The position numbers were made by a program, and so were the translations under genes. A model generated the notes under the pieces. The model saw only the letters and a program-made list of their open reading frames with translations. It was not told where the DNA came from and searched no databases. From positions 1-40,517 of the forward strand of contig PCXZ01000011.1 of assembly GCA_002762985.1 (NCBI GenBank): a DNA stretch of 40,517 nucleotides. The letters are read 5' to 3'. This document shows, piece after piece, positions 22,482 through 29,310 of this stretch (the stretch's first letter is position 1; every line of letters begins with the position of its first letter). Source of the DNA: Candidatus Woesearchaeota archaeon CG10_big_fil_rev_8_21_14_0_10_44_13. Its GTDB lineage: Archaea; Nanobdellota; Nanobdellia; Woesearchaeales; UBA12501.

Positions 22482-23256
22482 ATGGGGGGCAGCATCACAG
22501 GAATTGTCCTCTGCGGCGCAGACAGGAGAAGCCCTGAGGAGATGGAGAATGAGAGGCTAAGATACTTGTCGTTGATGCATTCAACTCCTCTGAAGAGATC
22601 AGCAGCGTGATTGCTGTGGGCCCGGCGAAAAAACTGAATGGCCGGCTGAATGAATGCATGATTGTAGACAGCGATAGCGGATTAAGGGACAATGTGGCCA
22701 GAGGAATTGAAGCTTCAAAGAGCAAAGCGATAATTCTTGCAGCATGCGACATGCCTCTCCTGACGCCGGACTCAGTTGATTCATTCATCTATGAAAGCAG
22801 ACTGAAGGGAGGGAATGTATGCTATCCCATAGTGCATGAAATGCGTTCAGCTCTTATGGCGGCTTCAGGAATAGGCCGACGTTTACTTTGATGAAAATCG
22901 ACGGGGTGGAAAGATACAGGCTGGGAAATCTTGCCTATATGGAGCCTGAAAACACCGGAAGATTGATGGAGTATTTTGATGGGATTAGGGCATCAAGGAA
23001 ATCCCAGGATAAGGTTCCCTTCCTGAAGCTTTTGGCGCTGAATCTGAGGCTTATCGGCCCCTACATGCCCCTTTATGCCTTGGCATACTTTACAAATAAC
23101 CTCACTGTCTCAAGGTTCGAGAAGGTTTCTTCGGGGGCATTCAGGACAGAATGCAGGATCATAGAGAGCAATGATGCAAGGATAGGTATTGACATAGATT
23201 CCAAGGAAGATGTCGAAAGGCTCAGGTCAATAGGGCATGATGTGAGTTATAAGTGA
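22482..23256 (+). pseudogene. MobA-like nucleotidyltransferase, frameshifted
   Basis: Three frames are needed to read one protein. Frame one starts at 22482 (GSITGIVLCGADRR). Frame two continues from about 22553 (KILVVDAFNSSEEISSVIAVGP ... AIILAACDMPLLTPDSVDSFI), and frame three from about 22842 (SSYGGFRNRPTFTLMKIDG ... ARIGIDIDSKEDVERL). Together they match NTP-transferase-3/MobA-like proteins that load GTP or CTP onto small molecules. The usual loop GGxxxRMGxxK is replaced and some 10 codons seem lost at the first break; the second break looks like a one-base deletion. The promoter (AAAATTTTAAAAAC, 26 nt upstream) survives. Sequencing error is possible but would need two events. Confidence 0.75.
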
Positions 23257-23279
23257 ATTTCTTCTTCTGCAAAAACCGA

Positions 23280-23368
23280 AACATTTATATATTAGTATTA
23301 CTACCCATTAGTGATAAAAAGGCCCATAATGCCTAAAAAGAGCTTAAAAGGCTGTTAAAGGTGGTAAA
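23280..23368 (+). promoter_or_regulatory. Promoter and leader of small-gene operon, with 9-codon mini-ORF
   Basis: CATTTATATATTAG (about 23281-23294) is a strong TATA box. The leader carries an ATG at 23329 opening MPKKSLKGC, which stops at 23358, ten bases before the first operon gene; AAAGGTGG precedes that gene as ribosome binding site. The first four codons match the mini-ORF before the Lrp gene (15503). Confidence 0.5.
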
Positions 23369-23455
23369 ATGTCAAAAGAAGATCTTACAAGCGAGGTAAA
23401 GGTTCGCATGGAAATAGCAAAATACATGGATTACATAGCTGAGATAATGAGGTAA
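23369..23455 (+). CDS. 28-residue small protein, first operon gene
   Basis: AGGTGGTAAA before the ATG is a good ribosome binding site. The 28-residue product (starts MSKEDLTSEVKVRMEIAKYM, ends AEIMR) is a single amphipathic, charged helix. Its stop is 2 nt before the next ATG, and GAGGTAAAA at its end is the ribosome binding site of that gene. It is far shorter than usual annotation cutoffs. The spacing and signals suggest it is translated; its role is unknown. Confidence 0.5.
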   Translation: MSKEDLTSEVKVRMEIAKYMDYIAEIMR

Positions 23456-23457
23456 AA

Positions 23458-23832
23458 ATGGCACAGACAACATGCCCTGTGGTTTTTGTAATAGATTCTA
23501 AGAAGAGAGAAGTGGCTAAGATAGGGCCAACAGAGAATTATGCTCGTGTTTCACAGAGTTACCATAGTGGTGCGTCAACGCACAAAAAGAAAGGCCAGAT
23601 AGAGGTCATGAGGATAGACCAGCACCCTGATCTTAAAAGAATGCTTGATGATTTTGATGGGGAGACCTATGTATCGACGCCAAAAGGAGTATTCATTGTC
23701 GTCCCAAGAGGGCTTGAGCTTATCTTGCCGGATGAGGATGAAAAGATAATCTATGGGACACTCAATGATATCTTCACAAGAAGAAAAGGCGATATCAGGT
23801 ATATCATGCCAGGATCTGAAAATCTTCAATAA
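23458..23832 (+). CDS. Unknown protein, second operon gene
   Basis: The 124-residue soluble product shows alternating strands (CPVVFVIDSKKREVAKIG, TYVSTPKGVFIVVPRGLELILP) and a charged middle (SYHSGASTHKKKGQIEVMRID). No named family is recognised; the beta-rich pattern suggests a compact domain. It is tightly spaced between the 28-residue gene and the membrane protein gene, each with its own ribosome binding site. Confidence 0.65.
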   Translation: MAQTTCPVVFVIDSKKREVAKIGPTENYARVSQSYHSGASTHKKKGQIEVMRIDQHPDLKRMLDDFDGETYVSTPKGVFIVVPRGLELILPDEDEKIIYGTLNDIFTRRKGDIRYIMPGSENLQ

Positions 23833-23842
23833 GGAGGTAAAA

Positions 23843-24157
23843 ATGTTATCAAAAGATGAACAACAGGCTTATATCTCAGTATTGCAGGAGAAAAAAATCC
23901 CATTTGGGATAAAAGTGGCAAAAGTTTGCCTTGAAGTGGCAGTCGCTGCCGGAGTAGTTTATGTTGCGGCAACACAGGGTAAAGAGGCAGCGCAGTGCAT
24001 AGACCAGATTACTCATGCTCATGAACCATTGAAGAATGTGATAGATTTCAGCAGAGGAGAGATCTTAACCTTCTTTGTTGCTGCGCCAGCGTACATCCTG
24101 GGGACAATAGGGTGCATAGAGCACGCAGTAAAGGAAAGATACGGCAGACTGAGGTAA
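23843..24157 (+). CDS. Small membrane protein, third operon gene
   Basis: The start at 23843 is set by AAGGAGGT six bases before it, the strongest ribosome binding site in the window; a longer frame starting inside the previous gene is not used. The 104-residue product has two hydrophobic segments (VAKVCLEVAVAAGVVYVAATQG and ILTFFVAAPAYILGTIGCIEHAV) separated by about 30 polar residues. Function unknown. Confidence 0.68.
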   Translation: MLSKDEQQAYISVLQEKKIPFGIKVAKVCLEVAVAAGVVYVAATQGKEAAQCIDQITHAHEPLKNVIDFSRGEILTFFVAAPAYILGTIGCIEHAVKERYGRLR

Positions 24158-24206
24158 ATGCCTCTAAGCCGGCAAAAAGGATTATCCTGTACAAGAGGTG
24201 CGTAAG

Positions 24207-24482
24207 ATGACATCAAAACCTGCAAAACAGACTGATGAAGTCCCGGATGACTGGAGAAAAGAGAACCCCGGATTGCCGGGCAGCAGAAGGGGCATAAACA
24301 CAAACATTATAATACCCGCAGACATAATCCCTATTGATTTCATAAGGAAGAAGGAGCAGGAGAAAAGGCCTTGTCAGTATGAGATACCCGTGCCTGAGAC
24401 GGAAATTGATGAAAAAAAAGGGATGGGTTATAGGCCCCCCATAATGGAGATAGATTACACAGTAAGGATAGAGATGATATGA
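24207..24482 (+). CDS. Unknown protein, fourth operon gene
   Basis: AAGAGGTGCGTAAG before the ATG at 24207 is the ribosome binding site; three GTG/AAG codons ahead in the same frame are not needed. The 91-residue product is proline-rich and charged (DEVPDDWRKENPGLPGSRRGI, RPCQYEIPVPETEIDEKKGMGYRPP), probably extended or disordered. It is followed one base later by the next gene. Confidence 0.6.
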   Translation: MTSKPAKQTDEVPDDWRKENPGLPGSRRGINTNIIIPADIIPIDFIRKKEQEKRPCQYEIPVPETEIDEKKGMGYRPPIMEIDYTVRIEMI

Positions 24483-24483
24483 T

Positions 24484-24714
24484 ATGGCATACTACCAGAA
24501 CCAATGTCCTCCGACTTATTTCGGAGGCACGCCTGAAGAGGCTAAAAAGTTCATTGAAAAAAACATAGAAGAGGCCAAAGAAAATTTTAAAAGGGAAGTG
24601 TTTATTAGCGAGTTCAATAATCCTAATATCGGATTCAACAGGTGTGACAGGGAGTTTCCTGACGCAGCGACACTCCAGAACTATCTTCCTAAAAGCAATA
24701 TAACATTCAACTGA
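24484..24714 (+). CDS. Unknown protein, fifth operon gene
   Basis: The ATG comes one base after the previous stop. The 76-residue product starts with a short Tyr/Gln/Pro-rich part containing a Cys (YYQNQCPPTYFGG), then a charged helix (PEEAKKFIEKNIEEAKENFKREVF), then a second Cys. No family is recognised. It closes the small-gene operon; the dph2 remnant that follows has its own promoter box. Confidence 0.6.
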   Translation: MAYYQNQCPPTYFGGTPEEAKKFIEKNIEEAKENFKREVFISEFNNPNIGFNRCDREFPDAATLQNYLPKSNITFN

Positions 24715-24752
24715 CCGCAAACCTTTTAAAACTAAACTTTTTCTTTCAGCAC

Positions 24753-25019
24753 ATGTCAGGCAACATGTATGATCTGGAGCTGAATAAGGCGGTTTCTGAG
24801 ATAAAGGGGCTGAAAGCCAGGAAAGTATGCGTACAGCTTCCGGACGGCCTTAAGCCGAAGGCAGGCGAGATAACTGATTTTCTTTCAGGCCAGACAGGCG
24901 CAGATATATTCATATGGGCAGGCTCGTGCTTCGGCGCATGCGATGTCCCGCGGCAAGCGGAGAATCTCGGCATTGACCTCATGATACAATGGGGGCATTC
25001 TGGCTGGACAGACGAGTGA
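24753..25019 (+). pseudogene. dph2: Truncated diphthamide synthase Dph2, first 88 residues only
   Basis: Dph2 is the radical enzyme that starts diphthamide formation on elongation factor 2. The opening is right (VCVQLPDGLKPKAGEITDFLSGQTGADIFIWAGSCFGACDVPRQAENLGIDLMIQWGHS), including the first cluster cysteine in GSCFGACD. A stop then ends the protein at 88 residues, where archaeal Dph2 has about 320-340 and two more cluster cysteines. None of the remaining sequence is seen in any frame before the next gene, 54 nt on, so most of the gene was deleted. A TTTTAAAA promoter box 26 nt upstream is still there. Confidence 0.75.
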
Positions 25020-25073
25020 TACGGGCGGATAAAAGAGCAAGCGAGGGATACAAACGGGATCAAGAGGTGAAAG

Positions 25074-25541
25074 ATGGAATTCCTGAATTATGCTGCTGTC
25101 TCTATCATCGCATTCTCAGGGCTTTTTTGCGGGGCAATGCTCGCATTCGTATCCCCTGAAGAGATGAAGCCAGGAAGGAGGCATTTCGAGGCAATGATAA
25201 AGACAGTCTTCATAGCCATCCCGTCGCTAATGGTATTTTTCCTCGGAAGGGATAATCTCCTTCTGTCTGCCGTCTTCATCCTTCTCTGCATAGCATTCGT
25301 CTTCTATTCGAACAAGAGGTTCATCTATCCCCTTCTTGGGATATTCTTCTATATCTCTGCAAGAGATGCCGGATTATTCCCGATCATCGCAGGCCTTATC
25401 TTCATCCTCGGACTTGCAAAAGGGACTATTTTTGCGCACGAGCATGAGGGCATGAAAAAGACCAGGATATTGAGGAAGATATTAATCTGCCACGCGTTCT
25501 TCTTGTTAATCTCATTACCACTTTTCTTTTCTGATCTTTAG
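25074..25541 (+). CDS. Polytopic membrane protein of unknown function
   Basis: The 155-residue product has about five hydrophobic segments (YAAVSIIAFSGLFCGAMLAFV, VFIAIPSLMVFFLG, LLLSAVFILLCIAFVFY, GLFPIIAGLIFILGLA and KILICHAFFLLISLPLFF). AAGAGGTGAAAG before the ATG is a ribosome binding site. No family is recognised. It converges on carS with 27 bp of overlap, so the two mRNAs share a complementary end. Confidence 0.7.
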   Translation: MEFLNYAAVSIIAFSGLFCGAMLAFVSPEEMKPGRRHFEAMIKTVFIAIPSLMVFFLGRDNLLLSAVFILLCIAFVFYSNKRFIYPLLGIFFYISARDAGLFPIIAGLIFILGLAKGTIFAHEHEGMKKTRILRKILICHAFFLLISLPLFFSDL

Positions 25542-26075
25542 ATAGAAAGCGATGTGATTCGAGCTTATATGTATCAAAGGCGTCAGTATGAATAGGATCA
25601 ATATCACCTGCCATGAAGGGATGTAAACAAAAGAAACGAACATGAGCGCGCCTATCAGGAAATCAATCTGGTCGAATGGAAACCATCTTTCCCCGGATTT
25701 CACATCAAACTGCCTCTTGAAGAAACTCTTCACCATATCACCGAATATCGCCCCGAAGCCGAGCAAAAAGCCGGGCAGTATTGAATATTTTGAATATAAC
25801 ATACCATAATCAACAATGCTCCATTTCTGGAAAAATGGGAACTGATAAAGGTATTTCTGGAGCGCAAAGATAAGCATTCCAACTATAGATGCTATTATAA
25901 CACCGCGCCAGGTCTTATGGGTGCCAAGCAATGGCTTTCCCCTGAACTTCAGGCCCATGTCAACTGGCTTCGCGAGGAAATCAAGGATATTCTTTGAAAG
26001 CACAGGAGATGAGTTTGCCAGGTAGCCGGGCAGCATGAAGTAAAGCGACCTCAACACCAATAATCCCAATCCCAT
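25515..26075 (-). CDS. carS: CDP-archaeol synthase
   Basis: CarS activates unsaturated archaetidic acid (digeranylgeranylglyceryl phosphate) with CTP to give CDP-archaeol, the precursor of all archaeal polar lipids. The start at 26075 is chosen because GGAGGTTGTT lies directly before it; a longer frame would overlap the upstream gene. The 186 residues are mostly hydrophobic, with the family motif GTHKTWRG (51-58), a D-rich turn GAIFGDMVKSFFKRQ, and FPFDQIDFLIGAL. It is the last gene of the lipid operon and a firm archaeal marker. Confidence 0.92.
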   Translation of the reverse strand: MGLGLLVLRSLYFMLPGYLANSSPVLSKNILDFLAKPVDMGLKFRGKPLLGTHKTWRGVIIASIVGMLIFALQKYLYQFPFFQKWSIVDYGMLYSKYSILPGFLLGFGAIFGDMVKSFFKRQFDVKSGERWFPFDQIDFLIGALMFVSFVYIPSWQVILILFILTPLIHISSNHIAFYLKIRKEKW

Positions 26076-26088
26076 AACAACCTCCAAT

Positions 26089-26526
26089 TTATAGGGAATA
26101 AACTGCATATGCGACAATGTACCCTAACAAGCCTCCAATCAGCACTTCAGTAAAATTATGCCCAAGAAGCTCCCTCAGTTTTCTCTTGTAATCCACGCGC
26201 ATCTTCTTTATTATCTTGTTTATCGCTTCGCTCTGGAAGCCTACTGCTCTCCTCAGTGTCAGCGCATCATGGACCACTATCACGGCGAATGTGCCTGCTG
26301 CTATCGCCAGCGCAGAAACGCCCTCCTGATAGTATATCGATGCTGTAAGGGCCACAACAACCGCGGTGTGGCTGCTAGGCATGCCTCCTGTACGGGCCAT
26401 CAATGAGGCATCAAACCTTCTCTTCTTTACCGATAAAACAAGCACTTTGCCTGCCTGCGCAAGCACCAATGCCACGATCACGGATATGAAAATCCTGCTC
26501 GTCAAAAGATTGATCCAAAATCCCAT
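26089..26526 (-). CDS. Divergent PAP2-family (DUF212) membrane phosphatase-like protein
   Basis: The 145 residues show the divergent PAP2 motifs GGMPSSHTAVVVAL and VVHDALTLRRAVGFQSEAIN, then LLGHNFTEVLIGGLLG, with four membrane segments. PAP2 proteins remove phosphate from lipid phosphates; this branch has no proven substrate. Position in the operon between the archaetidylserine synthase and carS suggests it acts on an isoprenoid lipid phosphate. AAGGTGAGAAT precedes the start as ribosome binding site. Confidence 0.88.
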   Translation of the reverse strand: MGFWINLLTSRIFISVIVALVLAQAGKVLVLSVKKRRFDASLMARTGGMPSSHTAVVVALTASIYYQEGVSALAIAAGTFAVIVVHDALTLRRAVGFQSEAINKIIKKMRVDYKRKLRELLGHNFTEVLIGGLLGYIVAYAVYSL

Positions 26527-26630
26527 ATTCTCACCTTTTTTGTTTACTTATCACTTACTTATCATTTTTTTATTGTTATTTTTTGTTTTTTTACTTGATT
26601 ATCCCTTTGCAGAGTCAGATTTATACCAGA

Positions 26631-27194
26631 TTATACTATCTTCTTCACCCTGAAAGAGCTTATCATCAAAACGCCTGACAAAGCATAAACTAAAGGATAC
26701 CATTCTGCCGGCAGGCCTGCAAAATAGATTGCGGGAATAATGAGTCCGTTCATCGTTATGGGCATGCCCTGATAATATCCCTTAAGATTTGTTATATTGA
26801 ACCTCGCAAGCCTGGCAATCCCGCACAGGACGAAAAATACCAGCACGACTATGAAGACGGGCCTGTTCGAGGAGTTAGCCTCAAGGAAACAATATCCGAA
26901 CAGCGCTGATGCGAATCCGAATGATATTGCGTCTGACAGGGAGTCCAGCTCTTTGCCGTACGGATGGGCCCCTTTGAAAAGCCTTGCGACCTTTCCGTCG
27001 AGGAAATCCATCACGACTGCTGCAACAAGAAGGATGGCTGCGATCCTGAATTCACCTCTTATCGAGAATATCGCCGAGACCACGCCGCATGCTGCATTCC
27101 CGAATGTGAACAGGTCCTGCGGCCTGAAAAAACCATATATCCTCATTTTACCCTCTTTTTCATTTTTATCATTATCTTTTTTATTGTCCTTCAT
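26631..27194 (-). CDS. pssA: CDP-alcohol phosphatidyltransferase, probable archaetidylserine synthase
   Basis: The enzyme should exchange the CMP of CDP-archaeol for serine. The CDP-alcohol phosphotransferase motif DG-x2-AR-x8-G-x3-D-x3-D is complete (Asp63, Asp66, Gly67, Ala70, Arg71, Gly80, Asp84, Asp88). About six hydrophobic segments follow, with NITNLKGYYQGMPIT as in PssA subclass II. The first 16 residues are charged, and Met17 is an alternative start. The gene begins 6 nt after psd ends, matching a synthase-decarboxylase pair. Confidence 0.88.
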   Translation of the reverse strand: MKDNKKDNDKNEKEGKMRIYGFFRPQDLFTFGNAACGVVSAIFSIRGEFRIAAILLVAAVVMDFLDGKVARLFKGAHPYGKELDSLSDAISFGFASALFGYCFLEANSSNRPVFIVVLVFFVLCGIARLARFNITNLKGYYQGMPITMNGLIIPAIYFAGLPAEWYPLVYALSGVLMISSFRVKKIV

Positions 27195-27200
27195 CGGAGC

Positions 27201-27842
27201 TCACTTACCAAGGGACATGATGATTGTTTCTCCTGCCTTCAGCCTGTCGCCTTTTTTTATCTTCAGTTCGGCCTTCATCTTATGGGTCATCTTAGGGATT
27301 ATCAGGCAGCACTGGCTGCCCATCCTTATCATCCCAATCTTCTGGCCTTTTTTAATGTTCTGGTTTTCTTTTACAAAAGATACTATCCTTCGTGCTATGA
27401 ATCCTGAGACCTGTATTACTTTCATGTTGCCTAGCCTTGTCCTTATCAGAATCTGGTTGTTCTCGTTCTGCGGCCTTGGTTTTTCTGCAGACCTGAACTG
27501 GCCTTTTTTATGCTTTGAGTAGACTACTTTTCCATCGTAAGGCGCCCTCTGGTAATGGACATCAAAAGGGGTCATGAATATCGTTATCAGATAGCCGCTT
27601 TTTCCGTGAAGGATAGTATCAGAATAAACCGTCTGGATTACACCTTTGCCTTTCTTTATGTCTCCCTTGCTGTCCGGATGTATCTCCTTTATCTCTATGA
27701 TTTTGCCGTCTGCAGGCGATATTATGTTATTCCCTGACGGAGCCAGCCTTAATGGGTCCCTTAGGAACCAGAACTTGTAGAACAGCCCGAATAGGGCAAT
27801 TATCCCTGCTACAACCCCTGATAACAGCATTAAAACGCCCAT
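27201..27842 (-). CDS. asd: Archaetidylserine decarboxylase, pyruvoyl type
   Basis: This enzyme turns archaetidylserine into archaetidylethanolamine. The 213-residue protein matches the short Psd family: an N-terminal membrane helix (MLLSGVVAGIIALFGLFYKF), FFRDP-like FLRDPLR, ISPADGKI, FMTPFDVHYQRAP, ARRIVSFVKENQNIKKGQKIGMIRMGSQ. Self-cleavage between Gly175 and Ser176 would create the pyruvoyl cofactor; the usual FGSR is MGSQ here, but Gly-Ser is kept. It is the first gene of the lipid operon, behind a TATA box (CTATATATAATC, about 27866-27877). Confidence 0.9.
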   Translation of the reverse strand: MGVLMLLSGVVAGIIALFGLFYKFWFLRDPLRLAPSGNNIISPADGKIIEIKEIHPDSKGDIKKGKGVIQTVYSDTILHGKSGYLITIFMTPFDVHYQRAPYDGKVVYSKHKKGQFRSAEKPRPQNENNQILIRTRLGNMKVIQVSGFIARRIVSFVKENQNIKKGQKIGMIRMGSQCCLIIPKMTHKMKAELKIKKGDRLKAGETIIMSLGK

Positions 27843-27987
27843 AACATGCTTTATGGGCCTTGATTATATATAGTTTTCCACGTAACCATCTCTAAACGAA
27901 AGATTTATATATATGTTATCACTGAACAATAGTTATATAAGGATTATAAACCCAGATTATCATCTAAACGGACACGAGGTTGAGAAA

Positions 27988-28602
27988 ATGGCATTCGGAA
28001 CACAGAAGAAATTTGACAAGCTGAACATGCTTTTAACCAATTCTTTCGGCAATCTTAGGAATGATATCCTAAGGCTCAATCAGAGGATAGACCAGATCGA
28101 GGCCATACTTGCAAACTCTAATCTCGGAGCGATGAAGGAATTCATAGCTTTCCAGGAGAAAGAGCTTGAGACAATGAAGCAGATGATCGCAGAAGCTTAT
28201 GCCCATAACGCCCAGCCTGCTGCAGAGGCGGCACAGGAGCCACAGCAGACAGCTCAGGCAGGAGTGAGGATAATAGGCGTGCAGTTCGAAGGCCCTTCTG
28301 ACAGGGAAAATCCCAACGGAGAGTGGGTTGAGATCGAAGGATACGGCGTCAATATGTCAGGATGGATGCTTTGCGATGGGGACAACAAGCATGTATTCAC
28401 ATTCCCGGACGGATTCATAATACATGGAAAGGTCAAGGTTTTCTCAGGGAAAGGAAGGAACACATCCTCAAGATTGTTCTGGAAGAACCCTACACCGATA
28501 TGGAACAATGAAGAGGATATTGCGACATTGTTCGATACCCAGGGTAATGTGATAAGCCAGGTCAGGAGCGCAAAAGTGCATAACTTCGAGATTTTGGCTT
28601 GA
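27988..28602 (+). CDS. Coiled-coil protein with C-terminal lamin-tail domain
   Basis: Two TATA-like boxes (27902-27911 and about 27931-27939) rule out the earlier ATG at 27913; the ATG at 27988 after GAGGTTGAG is the likely start, giving 204 residues. The N-terminal half is a coiled coil (KKFDKLNMLLTNSFGNLRNDILRLNQRIDQIEAILA) and a Gln/Ala linker. The C-terminal 110 residues read as a lamin-tail Ig-like domain: ENPNGEWVEIEGYGVNMSGWMLCDGDNKHVFTFPDGF...KVFSGKG. No signal peptide is visible, so it is cytoplasmic, unlike most prokaryotic lamin-tail proteins, which are secreted. Confidence 0.75.
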   Translation: MAFGTQKKFDKLNMLLTNSFGNLRNDILRLNQRIDQIEAILANSNLGAMKEFIAFQEKELETMKQMIAEAYAHNAQPAAEAAQEPQQTAQAGVRIIGVQFEGPSDRENPNGEWVEIEGYGVNMSGWMLCDGDNKHVFTFPDGFIIHGKVKVFSGKGRNTSSRLFWKNPTPIWNNEEDIATLFDTQGNVISQVRSAKVHNFEILA

Positions 28603-28924
28603 GAAGTGAGTTTTTTATTCTGGATTTTTAATTTTGATTGTTTAAGCTCCAGATATTTTATTTCTAAGTTTTTTGCAACAAAAACAACCACCCATTCGCC
28701 TCCATCTCACAACCTTCCCATATGGCTCATGGTCGCACAACTGATTTTTGCCCATCACTTACCATATATGCACAGTAACCCAGCACAGTGCAGGAAGGGG
28801 ACGGGGGAAACCACGTTTCCCCGCAGATATGGTGGGTTTATTCTATTAACGAAAACATAGGTTTTAGAAACCTTAAATTTCTACCAAAAACTATATAAAT
28901 GAACCGCCTTATTTTCGGCTATAA
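28603..28924. other. Gene-free region with hairpin and tRNA promoter
   Basis: No gene is supported in these 320 nt. GGGGAAAC (28804-28811) and GTTTCCCC (28815-28822) make a perfect hairpin with a CAC loop, embedded in a short GC-rich patch. A TATA box (CTATATAAAT, 28891-28900) lies about 30 nt before tRNA-Asn and probably drives both tRNAs. Confidence 0.55.
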
Positions 28925-29024
28925 GCCCCTGTAGCTTAGCAGGTGGAGCGCGCGACTGTTATCCGACGGTTTGTATCGCCAGAAAGACATCGCGAGGTCG
29001 GCAGTTCAAGTCTGCCCAGGGGCG
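28925..29024 (+). tRNA. tRNA-Asn(GTT) with 27-nt intron
   Basis: GCCCCTG pairs with CAGGGGC, with discriminator G at 29024. The D arm is GCTTAGCAGGTGGAGC, the anticodon stem CGCGA/TCGCG with loop CTGTTA|A giving GTT, and the T arm GGCAG-TTCAAGT-CTGCC. The 27 nt at 28962-28988, inserted after position 37, must be spliced out, leaving 73 nt. CCA is not encoded. Confidence 0.92.
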
Positions 29025-29035
29025 TTTATTTTAAT

Positions 29036-29124
29036 GGCTCCGTAGCTTAGCCTGGCTGGAGCATACGACTGATAAGAAATTTTCAGATATCGTAAGGTCC
29101 CGAGTTCGAATCTCGGCGGAGCCA
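29036..29124 (+). tRNA. tRNA-Ile(GAT) with 14-nt intron
   Basis: GGCTCCG pairs with CGGAGCC, with discriminator A at 29124. The anticodon stem TACGA/TCGTA encloses CTGATA|A, anticodon GAT, and the T arm is CCGAG-TTCGAAT-CTCGG. A 14-nt intron (29075-29088) follows position 37, leaving 75 nt. It is 11 nt behind tRNA-Asn, so the two are probably one transcript. CCA is not encoded. Confidence 0.92.
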
Positions 29125-29136
29125 TTAAACAAAGGC

Positions 29137-29277
29137 AAAATCCCAGACGAGCTTGCGAGTCGGGATTTTGTCTTTTTTAATGCTCAATAATCCCAGACGC
29201 TTGCCGAGCTTGTCGAGGCAAGTCTGAAAATCTCGACTTTAGTCGGGATTTTCTATAAGCTTGCGAGTCGGGATTAT
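29137..29277. repeat. Two palindromic repeats between tRNA-Ile and the truncated helicase
   Basis: The 33 bp at 29137-29169 (AAAATCCC...GGGATTTT) are the reverse-orientation copy of the repeat at 8710-8742, about 30 of 33 bases identical. A larger composite follows at about 29187-29277: it opens AATAATCCCAGAC and closes GTCGGGATTATT, with inner arms CTTGCC/GGCAAG and GAAAATCTCGACT/AGTCGGGATTTTC. The repeats fill the space where the first half of the helicase gene would be. Confidence 0.7.
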
Positions 29278-29310
29278 TTTCGCATTCATATTCATTTCTT
29301 AAAACCAAAA

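Noticed and set aside
26212-26235. Sixth copy of the fixed-loop motif (ATCGCTTCGCTCT)
   Set aside because: It lies inside the conserved QSEAIN codons of the PAP2 gene and has no pairing flanks, so it is a coincidence.
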